Positions 1 through 8,293 of a DNA stretch of 47,834 nt are shown one piece after another; the first letter of the stretch is position 1; each line of letters opens with the position of its first letter. The DNA is from Candidatus Saccharimonadota bacterium (lineage in GTDB: Bacteria > Patescibacteriota > Saccharimonadia > Saccharimonadales > Saccharimonadaceae). The DNA lies in NCBI GenBank assembly GCA_900556885.1, contig UNSQ01000004.1:1-47834 (forward strand), given 5' to 3'. Under the pieces are notes generated by a model, which was not told the DNA's origin, did no database searches, and worked only from the letters and a program-made list of their open reading frames with translations. The translations under genes were made by a program, and so were the position numbers.

Positions 1-656
1 AAATAGGCGCGAAGAAAATCAACCATAATTTGATGACGATTTCCTGCTTCTATTCGCCCCGGCTCAGTCAACATCAAACCCTTCAATTTCAGTAGCTTCT
101 CAAAGAAGTGATTGATAAATCCGTCAGTGTCATGCGTATTGCCATCAGCGTTATATTCGTGCGCCGCCAGATTGACATTCGGCCAGACTTTAGGATCAAA
201 AATCCGACCGCCGTGACGACAAGCATAAACCAACGCTCGCTCAATGCCGACCGCACCAATAGCATCACACATATCAGCGTCAGACGCCAATTTCCCCGCC
301 AACCGCTGCGGCTGCTTGCCGTTCAACCGTTTACTATAACCAATCGCCGCAATATTTTCCAGCACAACCTGACTTAAATCATCAGCTATCTCTGCCTGCG
401 CCATAATATCTACCGCGTTCGTCAATTTTTCCGCCTGCGTTTTACCGACTAATTTATAATCATCAACATCATGTAGCCAAGCCGTCAACAGAACTTCTTG
501 CAGATTCACCGATTCGCTATATTCGTTAGCAAAACGCTCCGCCAGCAACGCCACTCGCTCAACATGATCATCAACATGTCCCGAAGTGTCGCCGCCCAGT
601 AACTGTCGAACTTTAGTCTTTACTATTTCAAGCTGGGAAATTTGTCGATCGTTCAT
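1..656 (-). CDS. HD-domain phosphohydrolase (YedJ-like), C-terminus cut by the window edge
   Basis: Reading the minus strand from 656 gives an open frame to position 1, so the gene continues left of the window (about 218 residues visible). An early helix carries GHVDDHVERV, followed by TAWLHDVDDYK, the HD metal pair, and later SDADMCDAIGAIGVERAL, which is close to the DAD-x3-AxGAIGI stretch typical of YedJ-type HD hydrolases. Such proteins hydrolyse phosphate esters or nucleotides; the substrate cannot be told. An ATG at 662 lies directly against the -10 element TATAAT (663-668), whereas the ATG at 656 is 6 nt behind it. I therefore choose 656 and predict a leaderless mRNA. The family is clear and the precise function is not. 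Confidence 0.8.
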   Translation of the reverse strand, partial: MNDRQISQLEIVKTKVRQLLGGDTSGHVDDHVERVALLAERFANEYSESVNLQEVLLTAWLHDVDDYKLVGKTQAEKLTNAVDIMAQAEIADDLSQVVLENIAAIGYSKRLNGKQPQRLAGKLASDADMCDAIGAVGIERALVYACRHGGRIFDPKVWPNVNLAAHEYNADGNTHDTDGFINHFFEKLLKLKGLMLTEPGRIEAGNRHQIMVDFLRAY

Positions 657-662
657 ACTCAT

Positions 663-668
663 ATTATA
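663..668 (-). promoter_or_regulatory. -10 element of the HD hydrolase gene
   Basis: TATAAT reads on the minus strand with TG directly before it. Six bases separate it from ATG 656, so transcription should start at or next to the start codon. Confidence 0.6.
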
Positions 669-685
669 CATAAAAGCGGAGCCGC

Positions 686-1150
686 CTACTGATGCTTATT
701 GATATACAAAGCGTAATATTCTTCAGGAAGATAATTCATATTAAGCCACCGAGCTTCCATTATTTCAAAGTTACATTTTATGTCATAATTAGACGCGCGC
801 GCCACAAAAACTCGAACTGAAAATTTGACATAAGATTCATGAGAATTAGCTTTTCCGAGATATCGCAGATTATGTATCTTTAATCCAATTTCTTCCAAGA
901 CTTCTCTAACGGCAGCCCGCTCATAACTCTCATTACGATTCACTCCGCCTCCTGGCAAAGCCCATTCTTGACGACTAAAGCGACTTCTAACTAATAAAAT
1001 CTTACCATCATCACGATAAACGATCACCCGTACGCGGTCCTTCTGCGGTACAATCCTAAAAATTAGCGATATGACGCATGCAGTTCCACGAAAAATTACC
1101 CGCCCAAATGAGCTAAACATCTCGCCGACGATTGATCCTTTGTGGGGCAT
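686..1150 (-). CDS. NUDIX hydrolase
   Basis: A 154-residue protein with a complete NUDIX box: GGVNRNE-x7-REVLEEIGL at about residues 68-89, matching G-x5-E-x7-REUxEExGU. This places it among Mg-dependent hydrolases of nucleoside diphosphates linked to another moiety. The substrate is open; a housecleaning role on oxidised or non-canonical nucleotides is a guess. The N-terminal 35 residues are rather hydrophobic and precede the fold proper, so the true start could be the Met at about residue 11. It is the last gene of the perR-trx-cupin-NUDIX run, 32 nt behind the cupin gene. An AAGGAG lies upstream of ATG 1150 but is spaced too far for ideal use. Confidence 0.85.
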   Translation of the reverse strand: MPHKGSIVGEMFSSFGRVIFRGTACVISLIFRIVPQKDRVRVIVYRDDGKILLVRSRFSRQEWALPGGGVNRNESYERAAVREVLEEIGLKIHNLRYLGKANSHESYVKFSVRVFVARASNYDIKCNFEIMEARWLNMNYLPEEYYALYINKHQ

Positions 1151-1182
1151 AATTAGTAAAAACTTTCTCCTTTGGCGACAGT

Positions 1183-1578
1183 TTATTCGGTGGTTACGCC
1201 GTCAAAATCTTCTTCGTTAGCCTCCGCTTCTTCGCGAGTCGCCCGAACGATTCCATCTTTATGATGCGCTGGACTATAAATAGTATAGAGCTTAAGCGGC
1301 TCTTCGCCAGTATTTATCACATTATGCTCAGCGCCCGCCGGCACAATAATAGCACTACCGTCGGAAACAATATATTCATTGCCATCAATCAAAACCTTGC
1401 CTTCGCCAGACTCAAATCGGAAAAATTGATCATTCTCCTCGTGAATCTCCGAACCAATTTCCCCGCCAACAGGCAAGCTCATCAATACCAACTGGCAATG
1501 CTTCGCAGTATATAAAACTTGACGAAAATTATCATTTTCTAACGTAAGTTTTTCGATATTTCCACTAAAACCCTTCAT
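1183..1578 (-). CDS. Cupin-domain protein
   Basis: A small single-domain cupin of 131 residues. Motif 1 is visible as GSEIHEENDQFFRFESGEG, with metal-ligand-type His and Glu, and motif 2 as VPAGAEHNVINTG with its His. The cupin barrel binds a metal in enzymes (dioxygenases, isomerases) or acts as a small-molecule sensor; nothing here picks one. The C-terminal 20 residues are acidic and low in complexity. ATG 1578 has a good ribosome site (AGAAGGGG, 4 nt before). The gene sits 18 nt behind thioredoxin, so it is probably co-transcribed with the PerR-like regulator and may be part of a redox response. Confidence 0.85.
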   Translation of the reverse strand: MKGFSGNIEKLTLENDNFRQVLYTAKHCQLVLMSLPVGGEIGSEIHEENDQFFRFESGEGKVLIDGNEYIVSDGSAIIVPAGAEHNVINTGEEPLKLYTIYSPAHHKDGIVRATREEAEANEEDFDGVTTE

Positions 1579-1596
1579 AAATCCCCTTCTATTTTT

Positions 1597-1926
1597 CTAT
1601 TTCGCAGCTTTTTCCAAAGCGTCAATCAACGTCTGCTTTGGCTTCATGCCGATCATTTCAGCAACTTCCTCGCCGCCAACAAAAATCTTCATGTTTGGAA
1701 TTCCCTGCACGCGATATTCCATAGCCAATTGCGCATTTTCCTGACTCGCTTCAGTGTCAACCTTAACAATATCAAACTCTGTTTCTTCAGCAATTTGATG
1801 CAAGAGCGGAGCCATTGCTCGACATGGCGGACACCACGGCGCCCAAAAATCAACTAGTACAGGACCGTCGCTTTTTAGCACCTTATCTTCAAATTCTTGC
1901 TTTGTTGTAATTTCATATAAAGCCAT
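1597..1926 (-). CDS. trxA: Thioredoxin
   Basis: A 109-residue thioredoxin with the active site WCPPC at residues 31-35 (Cys32, Cys35, the classical positions) inside VDFWAPWCPPCRAM, and the cis-Pro loop GIPNMKIF. It reduces protein disulfides in the cytoplasm. The CPPC centre replaces the usual CGPC; a second Pro in this place usually alters redox potential. An upstream ATG at 1947 is in frame, but AAAGGAGG lies 5 nt before ATG 1926, so 1926 is the start. The start codon shares one base with the TAA stop of the upstream regulator gene (TAATG), indicating translational coupling. No thioredoxin reductase gene is in the window. Confidence 0.95.
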   Translation of the reverse strand: MALYEITTKQEFEDKVLKSDGPVLVDFWAPWCPPCRAMAPLLHQIAEETEFDIVKVDTEASQENAQLAMEYRVQGIPNMKIFVGGEEVAEMIGMKPKQTLIDALEKAAK

Positions 1927-2318
1927 TATTTCCTCCTTTTCTGGCATTTTTTACAAACTCCCGTCACAACCAACGGGCCGTCAATATAACAATCACTAAT
2001 TTCATGCGCAATTTGCTTTCTCATCTCATCGGCAATTTTAATATCCATCAGACCATCACAATCGCTGCACACAAAATGATCGTGATCGTCCTTACGAATA
2101 TCATATCGCAAGCAACCTTTTTTGGTCGGCGGCGCCAAACCAATTATCCCGTCGCCGCACAGGCGCTGAGTTATTCGATGCACCGTCGTGTCGCTGACTT
2201 CAGGATGAATGTTCCGCAATTCCTGAGCAATTTCCGCATTCGTCGCGTGATGTTTGCTCTTTAAAATCGCCATCACATCATTCGTGTGTTTTGTTGATCG
2301 CCTAACAATTTGCGTCAT
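1926..2318 (-). CDS. Fur-family regulator, PerR-like
   Basis: A 130-residue Fur-family repressor with a winged helix in the N-terminal half (TTVHRITQRL recognition helix, about 44-53). The structural zinc site has two CxxC pairs: C84/C87 and C122/C125. Aligned from memory to Bacillus PerR, all five regulatory metal ligands are present: H24 (PerR H37), D73 (D85), H79 (H91), H81 (H93) and D92 (D104). The Asp at the last place is the residue that separates PerR-type peroxide sensors from Fur (Glu), so a Fe-dependent peroxide sensor is likely. The neighbouring thioredoxin supports a redox role. A perfect palindrome overlies its own promoter, which suggests autorepression. ATG 2318 follows the -10 by 6 nt. 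Confidence 0.9.
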   Translation of the reverse strand: MTQIVRRSTKHTNDVMAILKSKHHATNAEIAQELRNIHPEVSDTTVHRITQRLCGDGIIGLAPPTKKGCLRYDIRKDDHDHFVCSDCDGLMDIKIADEMRKQIAHEISDCYIDGPLVVTGVCKKCQKRRK

Positions 2319-2323
2319 GTTCC

Positions 2324-2344
2324 TATTGTAAAGTATTTACAATA
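2324..2344. promoter_or_regulatory. Palindromic operator of the PerR-like regulator
   Basis: Perfect 9-3-9 inverted repeat: arms TATTGTAAA and TTTACAATA around GTA. It covers the -10 element (TACAAT, 2325-2330) and part of the spacer of the perR promoter, which is where an autoregulating repressor would bind. The AT-rich symmetry is like Fur/PerR boxes, though the bases are not identical to the Bacillus PerR consensus. Confidence 0.75.
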
Positions 2345-2353
2345 AATAAACAA
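2325..2353 (-). promoter_or_regulatory. Promoter of the perR-trx-cupin-NUDIX run
   Basis: -35 TTGTTT (2348-2353), 17-nt spacer, -10 TACAAT (2325-2330), then 6 nt to ATG 2318. The mRNA is predicted to be leaderless. Confidence 0.65.
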
Positions 2354-2370
2354 GGATTTTGCTTCACAAA

Positions 2371-2399
2371 TTGACTTATATCTATATATTCCATATAAT
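2371..2399 (+). promoter_or_regulatory. Promoter of the ABC exporter gene
   Basis: TTGACT (2371-2376), 17-nt spacer, TATAAT (2394-2399). The -35 box and AGTCAA at 2400-2405 form an inverted repeat flanking the -10. In the roughly 100-nt leader a hairpin GAACTC/GAGTTC (2413-2418, 2427-2432) is visible. Confidence 0.65.
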
Positions 2400-2506
2400 A
2401 GTCAAAGTCTATGAACTCCCGACGGCGAGTTCCTCTAATATATAATTTTTGAATAATTAAGAACACTCTGTTTATAAATATTAATTTATTATCGAAAGGA
2501 ATTGAT

Positions 2507-4279
2507 TTGAAAAACAAACCGAACAGTAAAGAAATATTTCGTCTATTTTGGAAAACGTCAGTACCATACAAACACCGCCGAAACTTGGCAATATTTTTTG
2601 CAATGCTGACTCTCGTGGTTACCATTTTTGTCGGCCCGCTCATAATTGCTCAGCTTCTTAGCATTATCCAACATAATCAGTTACACGACTCAAAAAACCT
2701 ATGGACATTAATCGCCCTATATAGCGTCAGTGGATTGTGGTCAAGCGTCATCGGCTGGCGATTAGTCTTATATCTCGCCTGGACATTTGAAACCGCCATG
2801 CAACGAGATTTATACGCTCGATGCTTCAGCAAACTGACCAACCAAACATTATTCTTCCACTCAAATAAATTCGGCGGGTCGCTCGTTAGCCAAACAAATA
2901 AATTAGTCGGCGCAGTAGAAAGTTTTTGGGACACGATAATTTGGTCGGTTTTGCCACTAGTTGTTTCACTGGTCGGTTCAATAATTGTCCTGTCAACCCT
3001 TCTTTGGCAATACGCGTTATTCTTACTCATCTTCTCAATTGTTTTCAGCCTCGTTGTTTATTACGGATCCAAGCCAATGGCGAAATTGACAAAAAAAGAA
3101 GCCAAATCCAGCAATAAATTGAACGGTCAATTAGCCGACGTAATCTCAAACGTTCTGGCGGTCAAGTCGTCTGGTGCCGAAGCTACGGAACAGAAATTTT
3201 TCACAAAAACCGTCAACTCTTGGCGAGATTCAAGCCTCGACGTAATGCGCGGATTCTTAAAAGTCAGCACTATATATTCGTCAATCAACATGGTTATTAA
3301 AATTGGGGCAATCGCCTTCGCAGTGTACGCAGCTCAAAATAATTTGGTATCAGTGGCGTCTGTTTATCTTATAATCACCTACACTGGAAGTGTCGCACAT
3401 GAATTGTGGAACATGAACGGAATTATGCGCAATTACAACCGAATTATCGGTAACGCAAACGATATGGTAGAAATCTTACAAACGCCAACAACATTGATTG
3501 ATAAAAGCGATTCAAAACTAAAAGTTACAAACGGCGAAATTTCCATGGATAAAATAATTTTCACGCACGACGAGGGTCAAGGCGACACCCTATTCCACGA
3601 CTTTTCTCTGGAGATTAAACCAGGCGAAAAAATAGGTTTGGTTGGAGCGAGCGGTTCCGGAAAAACGACACTCACCAAATTGCTATTACGCTTCGCTGAT
3701 ATTGACTCGGGAAAAATTACCATCGATGGACAAGATATTTCCGAAGTCACCCAAGCAAGTTTGCGCGCCAAAATCGCTTACGTACCGCAAGAACCATTGC
3801 TATTCCACCGCTCCGTGCGCGAAAACATCGCTTACGGTCGACCTGATGCGACGGACGCAGAAATTGAAGAAGCCGCCAAAAAAGCTGGCGCTTACGATTT
3901 TATCATCGGACTTAAAGACGGTTTTGACACAATGGTTGGCGAGCGCGGAATTAAATTATCTGGCGGACAGCGACAACGAGTTGCAATTGCCAGGGCAATC
4001 CTAAAAGATGCGCCAATCCTAGTCCTCGACGAGGCGACTTCAGCGCTAGATTCTGAGTCGGAAGCGTTGATCCAAAAATCCTTGGAAACGTTGATGGAGA
4101 ATCGAACCTCAATTGTCATTGCGCATCGCTTATCTACAATTGCTAAGTTGGACCGTATAATTGTTTTGAAGGATGGAAAAATTGTCGAGGATGGATCACA
4201 CGACGAACTCATCAATAAAAAACGCGGTGTTTACGCAAAATTATGGGCGCGGCAATCTGGTGGATTTATTGAAGAATAG
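2507..4279 (+). CDS. ABC exporter, fused membrane and ATPase domains
   Basis: A 590-residue half-transporter of the MsbA/multidrug exporter type. Residues 1-330 hold about six membrane spans. The ATPase domain follows with Walker A GASGSGKT (380-387), signature LSGGQ (484-488), Walker B with D508/E509 (LVLDEATSALD) and the H-loop IAHRLST. Two copies would form the working pump in the cytoplasmic membrane; substrate unknown (lipid, drug or peptide). The start is TTG 2507 with GAAAGGA 6 nt upstream; the nearby TTG at 2502 runs into a stop. It is transcribed divergently from the PerR-like operon, with 188 nt between them, so co-regulation is possible but not shown. Confidence 0.93.
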   Translation: MKNKPNSKEIFRLFWKTSVPYKHRRNLAIFFAMLTLVVTIFVGPLIIAQLLSIIQHNQLHDSKNLWTLIALYSVSGLWSSVIGWRLVLYLAWTFETAMQRDLYARCFSKLTNQTLFFHSNKFGGSLVSQTNKLVGAVESFWDTIIWSVLPLVVSLVGSIIVLSTLLWQYALFLLIFSIVFSLVVYYGSKPMAKLTKKEAKSSNKLNGQLADVISNVLAVKSSGAEATEQKFFTKTVNSWRDSSLDVMRGFLKVSTIYSSINMVIKIGAIAFAVYAAQNNLVSVASVYLIITYTGSVAHELWNMNGIMRNYNRIIGNANDMVEILQTPTTLIDKSDSKLKVTNGEISMDKIIFTHDEGQGDTLFHDFSLEIKPGEKIGLVGASGSGKTTLTKLLLRFADIDSGKITIDGQDISEVTQASLRAKIAYVPQEPLLFHRSVRENIAYGRPDATDAEIEEAAKKAGAYDFIIGLKDGFDTMVGERGIKLSGGQRQRVAIARAILKDAPILVLDEATSALDSESEALIQKSLETLMENRTSIVIAHRLSTIAKLDRIIVLKDGKIVEDGSHDELINKKRGVYAKLWARQSGGFIEE

Positions 4280-4301
4280 TCCAATCTACATACGCCAATC
4301 A

Positions 4302-4310
4302 TGCTATAAT
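4302..4310 (+). promoter_or_regulatory. Extended -10 of the DedA gene
   Basis: TGCTATAAT, then TAAGGC and ATG 4317: 6 nt between the -10 and the start codon. A leaderless mRNA is predicted. Confidence 0.65.
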
Positions 4311-4316
4311 TAAGGC

Positions 4317-4967
4317 ATGGAATCTTTTGTTCACTTGATAACTAGCTTCGGCGTATTCGCAATTTTATTAGTAGTTTTCGCAGAATCTGGTCTACTAATC
4401 GGCTTTGTCTTACCCGGCGACAGCCTACTCTTCACTGCTGGATATATGGTTCAGCAGAATCCTCAGCACATCGACATTCACATTTTTGCACTTTTGGTTT
4501 TTGCGGCGGCAGTGCTGGGCGACAGTGTTGGTTATAGTTTTGGTCACAAAGTGGGGCGCAAGCTGTTTGAAAAAGAAAATTCCCGATTTTTCAAGAAAAA
4601 ATATTTGGATCAAACGGAAAAGTTTTATGACAAGCACGGCTCAGCGACAATCGTCCTAGCTCGATTTGTACCGATCGTAAGGACCTTCGCCCCAATCGTT
4701 GCCGGCGCCAGTAAAATGCACTATAAAACGTTCTTAACTTTCAATCTTATCGGTGGGTTTCTTTGGTCGTCAGCCTTTGTTTATCTAGGTTTCTACGCCG
4801 GAGAATTCCTAACCAAAGCGGGCGTAAATATTGAAGTTGCAGCAATCCTCATTATCTTCCTGTCTGTCTCACCAATGGCTATTCATGCTTTGAAACAACC
4901 AAATACTCGCGCTTTATTAAGAAAACAATTGTCAGTTCTCCTCTCGAAAACCAAGCGTAAAAAGTAG
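4317..4967 (+). CDS. DedA/SNARE-associated family membrane protein
   Basis: A 216-residue integral membrane protein with the DedA signatures: ESGLLIGFVLPGDSLLFTAG near the N-terminus, GDSVGYSFGHKVGRKLF, and ARFVPIVRTFAPIVAGASKM, the conserved F-x-R-x3-P-x3-G half. About four to five hydrophobic segments are visible, then a basic tail ending KTKRKK. DedA proteins are thought to flip lipids such as undecaprenyl phosphate or phosphatidylethanolamine and to keep the proton-motive force; the substrate here is not known. It lies 37 nt behind the ABC exporter but has its own promoter, and it converges with uvrA with only 2 nt between the stops. Confidence 0.93.
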   Translation: MESFVHLITSFGVFAILLVVFAESGLLIGFVLPGDSLLFTAGYMVQQNPQHIDIHIFALLVFAAAVLGDSVGYSFGHKVGRKLFEKENSRFFKKKYLDQTEKFYDKHGSATIVLARFVPIVRTFAPIVAGASKMHYKTFLTFNLIGGFLWSSAFVYLGFYAGEFLTKAGVNIEVAAILIIFLSVSPMAIHALKQPNTRALLRKQLSVLLSKTKRKK

Positions 4968-4969
4968 TC

Positions 4970-7783
4970 TTAAAGCATCTTTTTCAGATATTTGCCAGTG
5001 AACGAATTTGGCACCTTGGCGATATCTTCAGGCGTACCGCAAGCCACAACGGTACCGCCACCAATTCCGCCCTCTGGACCCATATCAATTATCCAGTCAG
5101 CCGACTTTATGACGTCCAAATTATGCTCAATGATAATCATGCTATTACCGCCTTCAACCAATTGCTGTAAAATCCCCAACAGTCGTTTTACGTCAGCAGA
5201 ATGAAGCCCAGTGGTTGGCTCGTCCAGAATGTACATAGTTTTTCCAGTGGAACGCTTGGAAAGTTCCGTTGCCAATTTAATTCGCTGCGCCTCACCGCCC
5301 GAAAAAGTAGTTGCTGGCTGACCAAGTTTAATATAGCCAAGCCCAACCTCAACCAGCGTCTGAAGTTTACGTGCAATATTCGGCACGCTATCAAAAAACT
5401 CCGCCGCTTGATCAATTGTCATATCCAAAACATCGGCAATCGTCTTGTCTTTATACTTAATTTCCAGCGCCTCGCGATTGTAACGTTTGCCGTGACACTC
5501 GTCACATTGAACGTAAACGTCCGGCAAAAAGTGCATTTCAATTTTTATCACACCATCACCCTGACAATTTTCGCAGCGACCACCTTTAACATTAAAGCTA
5601 AAGCGTCCAGATTTATAACCTCTAACATTAGCCTCGGGCGTGCTGGCAAAAAGTTCGCGAATCGGCGTAAAAATTCCAGTGTAAGTCGCTGGATTGGAGC
5701 GCGGCGTTCGACCAATTGGCGACTGATCTATGACAATCGTCTTATCAAGCAAATTCACACCTTCTATGGCGTCGTGCAACCCTGGCGCCGTCGTTGCGCG
5801 ATTCAGCTCTGCCGCTAATTCCCGCGCCACAATATCATTAACTAGCGTCGACTTTCCGCTACCAGAAACACCAGACACTACAGTCATCAAACCCAAAGGA
5901 AACTCCACATCAATGTTCTTAAGATTATTTTCGCGAGCGCCACGAACAATCAACTTTCTATCTTTCACAACTTTGCGACGCTTTTTCGGAACGGCAATTT
6001 TTTCCGCCCCAGATAAATAGCGCCCCGTTATGCTGTTCTCATTTTTCGCAACAATTTCAGGCGTCCCCATTGCCACTACTTGACCGCCATTCACACCAGC
6101 TCCCGGTCCCATATCAACCAAAAAATCACTCTGACGAATCGTGTCCTCGTCGTGCTCAACCACCAGCACAGAATTTCCTAAATCACGAAGGCGCTTCAAC
6201 ATATCAATCAACTTGTCGTTGTCACGTTGATGAAGTCCAATTGACGGCTCATCCAGAACGTAAAGCACACCCTGAAGCCCAGCGCCAATTTGCGTCGCCA
6301 AGCGAATTCGCTGCGCCTCACCGCCACTAAGCGTGTTAGCCGCCCGACTTAGTTCCAAGTAGTTCAGCCCAACATTGCTCATAAATGCCAAACGAGATTT
6401 AATTTCCTTCACAATCAAGCGAGCAATCGTCATTTCTTGCTCGGTCAGTTGAAGCTTATTATCAAACAAATCCAACGCGTCATCAACACTCAAATCGCAC
6501 ACGTCAACGATATTCAATTCATGAACCGTCACCGCCAAAACCACAGGTTTCAGGCGTGCACCTTTACAAGCATAGCAGTCTCTCTCGCGCATAAATCGCT
6601 CAATATCTCGTCGCATAAAATCGCTATCAGTTTCTTTCCAACGTCGCTCCAGATTAGGAATAACGCCCTCATAAGTCGTATCGTAATGTCGACCGCCACC
6701 CAAATCAACGCGATATTTTTGGTCGCCAGTTCCGTATAATATTTTATGTTTAGCATCATCAGAAAGCTTGCCTACAGGAACTTTCAAGCTAAATCCGTGA
6801 GATTCAGCAACAGACGCCAATCGCTTCATATTCCAAGCGTCAGAATTCATTCGATTATACGGTCGAATCGCGCCTTCGGAAATTGTCAAATTGTTATTAA
6901 AGACCAATTCCGGATCAACCTCCAACCTCGACCCCAAACCTGTACACACAGGACAAGCCCCTTGCGGTGCATTAAAACTAAACAGTCGCGGCTCCAGCTC
7001 CGGAATATCGACATCGGGATGGTCAACACAAGCATATCTCTGCGAAAAAGTCTTCACTTCATCACTGTCCGCATCCAAAACCTCGATAACTCCCTGACCT
7101 AAGTCCAGCGCCTGCTCAACGCTCTGACTTAGTCGAGATCGCATTTCTGCCGTCAATGCCAGCCTATCAACCACCAGCTCGATGTTATGCTTGTAACTTT
7201 TTTGCAGCTCCGGAAATTCATCCAGCGCGTACACCACGCCATCCACACGAACCCTGGCATAACCAAGTCGCTGATATTGCTCCGGGATGTGCGCAAACTC
7301 ACCTTTTTTATTCTTAACAATTGGCGCCAATAGCAAAATTCGCTTATCAACAAATTGTCGCAGAATCTCGTCAATAATCACCTCGGTCGTGCGACGTGTA
7401 ACTTCATTGCCACAAATCGGACAATGCGGCACACCAATTCGCGCAAACAAAAGCCTCAGATAATCATAAATTTCCGTCACCGTAGCCACGGTCGAACGCG
7501 GGTTGCGGCTGGTCGACTTCTGGTCAATTGAAATCGCTGGGCTGAGCCCTTCAATCGAATCAACGTCAGGCTTATCCATCGTACCCAAGAATTGACGCGC
7601 ATAAGAATTCAAGCTCTCCATATAACGACGCTGACCTTCGGCATAAATCGTGTCAAATGCCAGGCTGGATTTCCCGGAACCACTAAGACCCGTAATCACC
7701 ACCAGCTGATCTCGCGGAATCTCAATATCCACATTTTTTAGATTATGCTCACGAGCACCTTTAACACGAATTACCTCTGTCAT
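4970..7783 (-). CDS. uvrA: Excinuclease ABC subunit A
   Basis: A 937-residue UvrA, the damage-recognition ATPase of nucleotide excision repair. It has two ABC modules: Walker A GLSGSGKS at 32-39 and a second GVSGSGKST in the C-terminal half. Two LSGGEAQRI/FSGGEAQRI signatures, two Walker B motifs (YVLDEPSIGLH, YILDEPTTGLH) and zinc-finger cysteines (CPICG; CENCQGDG paired with CDECHG) complete the family pattern. The open frame extends to 7834, but homology begins at MTEVIRVKGAREHNL, so ATG 7783 is the start. A TATAAT lies 9 nt upstream. UvrB and UvrC are not in the window. Confidence 0.97.
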   Translation of the reverse strand: MTEVIRVKGAREHNLKNVDIEIPRDQLVVITGLSGSGKSSLAFDTIYAEGQRRYMESLNSYARQFLGTMDKPDVDSIEGLSPAISIDQKSTSRNPRSTVATVTEIYDYLRLLFARIGVPHCPICGNEVTRRTTEVIIDEILRQFVDKRILLLAPIVKNKKGEFAHIPEQYQRLGYARVRVDGVVYALDEFPELQKSYKHNIELVVDRLALTAEMRSRLSQSVEQALDLGQGVIEVLDADSDEVKTFSQRYACVDHPDVDIPELEPRLFSFNAPQGACPVCTGLGSRLEVDPELVFNNNLTISEGAIRPYNRMNSDAWNMKRLASVAESHGFSLKVPVGKLSDDAKHKILYGTGDQKYRVDLGGGRHYDTTYEGVIPNLERRWKETDSDFMRRDIERFMRERDCYACKGARLKPVVLAVTVHELNIVDVCDLSVDDALDLFDNKLQLTEQEMTIARLIVKEIKSRLAFMSNVGLNYLELSRAANTLSGGEAQRIRLATQIGAGLQGVLYVLDEPSIGLHQRDNDKLIDMLKRLRDLGNSVLVVEHDEDTIRQSDFLVDMGPGAGVNGGQVVAMGTPEIVAKNENSITGRYLSGAEKIAVPKKRRKVVKDRKLIVRGARENNLKNIDVEFPLGLMTVVSGVSGSGKSTLVNDIVARELAAELNRATTAPGLHDAIEGVNLLDKTIVIDQSPIGRTPRSNPATYTGIFTPIRELFASTPEANVRGYKSGRFSFNVKGGRCENCQGDGVIKIEMHFLPDVYVQCDECHGKRYNREALEIKYKDKTIADVLDMTIDQAAEFFDSVPNIARKLQTLVEVGLGYIKLGQPATTFSGGEAQRIKLATELSKRSTGKTMYILDEPTTGLHSADVKRLLGILQQLVEGGNSMIIIEHNLDVIKSADWIIDMGPEGGIGGGTVVACGTPEDIAKVPNSFTGKYLKKML

Positions 7784-7792
7784 AACCGCTAT

Positions 7793-7798
7793 ATTATA
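7793..7798 (-). promoter_or_regulatory. -10 element of uvrA
   Basis: TATAAT preceded by TG, 9 nt before ATG 7783. The leader would be at most 2-3 nt. Confidence 0.55.
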
Positions 7799-7868
7799 CA
7801 GGTTTTTAACTATTTTTTCCAGTCCAAATATCAACGCAAATCAGAGTTAAAACACATTACGCTTATGA

Positions 7869-7897
7869 TTGCAAGTAAATATCTTATTTGCTACAGT
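7869..7897 (+). promoter_or_regulatory. Promoter of the small membrane protein gene at 7905
   Basis: TTGCAA (7869-7874), 17-nt spacer, TACAGT (7892-7897), then 7 nt to ATG 7905. A leaderless mRNA is predicted. Confidence 0.55.
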
Positions 7898-7904
7898 TAG
7901 ATCT

Positions 7905-8291
7905 ATGAGAAAGCTGGGCATTTACTTAATTATGATCATCGGAGCGATACTACTCGCGCCTTTTGTGATCGACCAGCTATTTTTCTTCTTTTTCCTAGGA
8001 AAAATCCCCTTCACAAACATCAGTCTGCCCGCAATTTTAATGGTTATTTTCTGGGCAATTATCGTACCATCAGCAATTATCCTCAGAAAATCACTTTCTG
8101 TCCTGTTTTGGAAGTCCATTGACATTGCCAGCGAAATCGCACAACGACGAATCAACAGAAAAATCCGCTATTTTACACCAAATCAAAAAAGCGAACTTAT
8201 TTTATTATCAATTTATCTACTTTCCAGTATGAAAAAGAGCGAGCCTGATCATGAAGTCGAATCTCAAAAGCTCGCTCCGTCTATGAGTTAA
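7905..8291 (+). CDS. Small two-span membrane protein, function unknown
   Basis: I do not recognise this 128-residue protein. Two hydrophobic stretches are clear: LGIYLIMIIGAILLAPFVI with a Phe-rich end, and LPAILMVIFWAIIVPSAII. The second half is polar with a basic patch (RRINRKIR) and an acidic tail, probably cytoplasmic. An in-frame TTG at 7869 could lengthen it by 12 residues, but that TTG is part of a good -35 box, and ATG 7905 is 7 nt behind the -10, so I choose 7905. Its last codons overlap a hairpin that works as terminator for the convergent gene on the minus strand. Confidence 0.6.
   Translation: MRKLGIYLIMIIGAILLAPFVIDQLFFFFFLGKIPFTNISLPAILMVIFWAIIVPSAIILRKSLSVLFWKSIDIASEIAQRRINRKIRYFTPNQKSELILLSIYLLSSMKKSEPDHEVESQKLAPSMS
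8232..8277 (-). terminator. Terminator of the Asp-box protein gene, inside the convergent CDS
   Basis: On the minus strand GAGCGAGC (8270-8277) and GCTCGCTC (8237-8244) form an 8-bp stem followed by TTTTT (8232-8236). The 25-nt loop is long. The hairpin lies within the 3' end of the plus-strand gene 7905-8291. Confidence 0.6.
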
Positions 8292-8293
8292 TT

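Noticed and set aside
2323..2643. Minus-strand open frame across the ABC exporter promoter region
   Set aside because: It overlaps the PerR operator, the exporter promoter and the exporter start; no ribosome site and no recognisable sequence.
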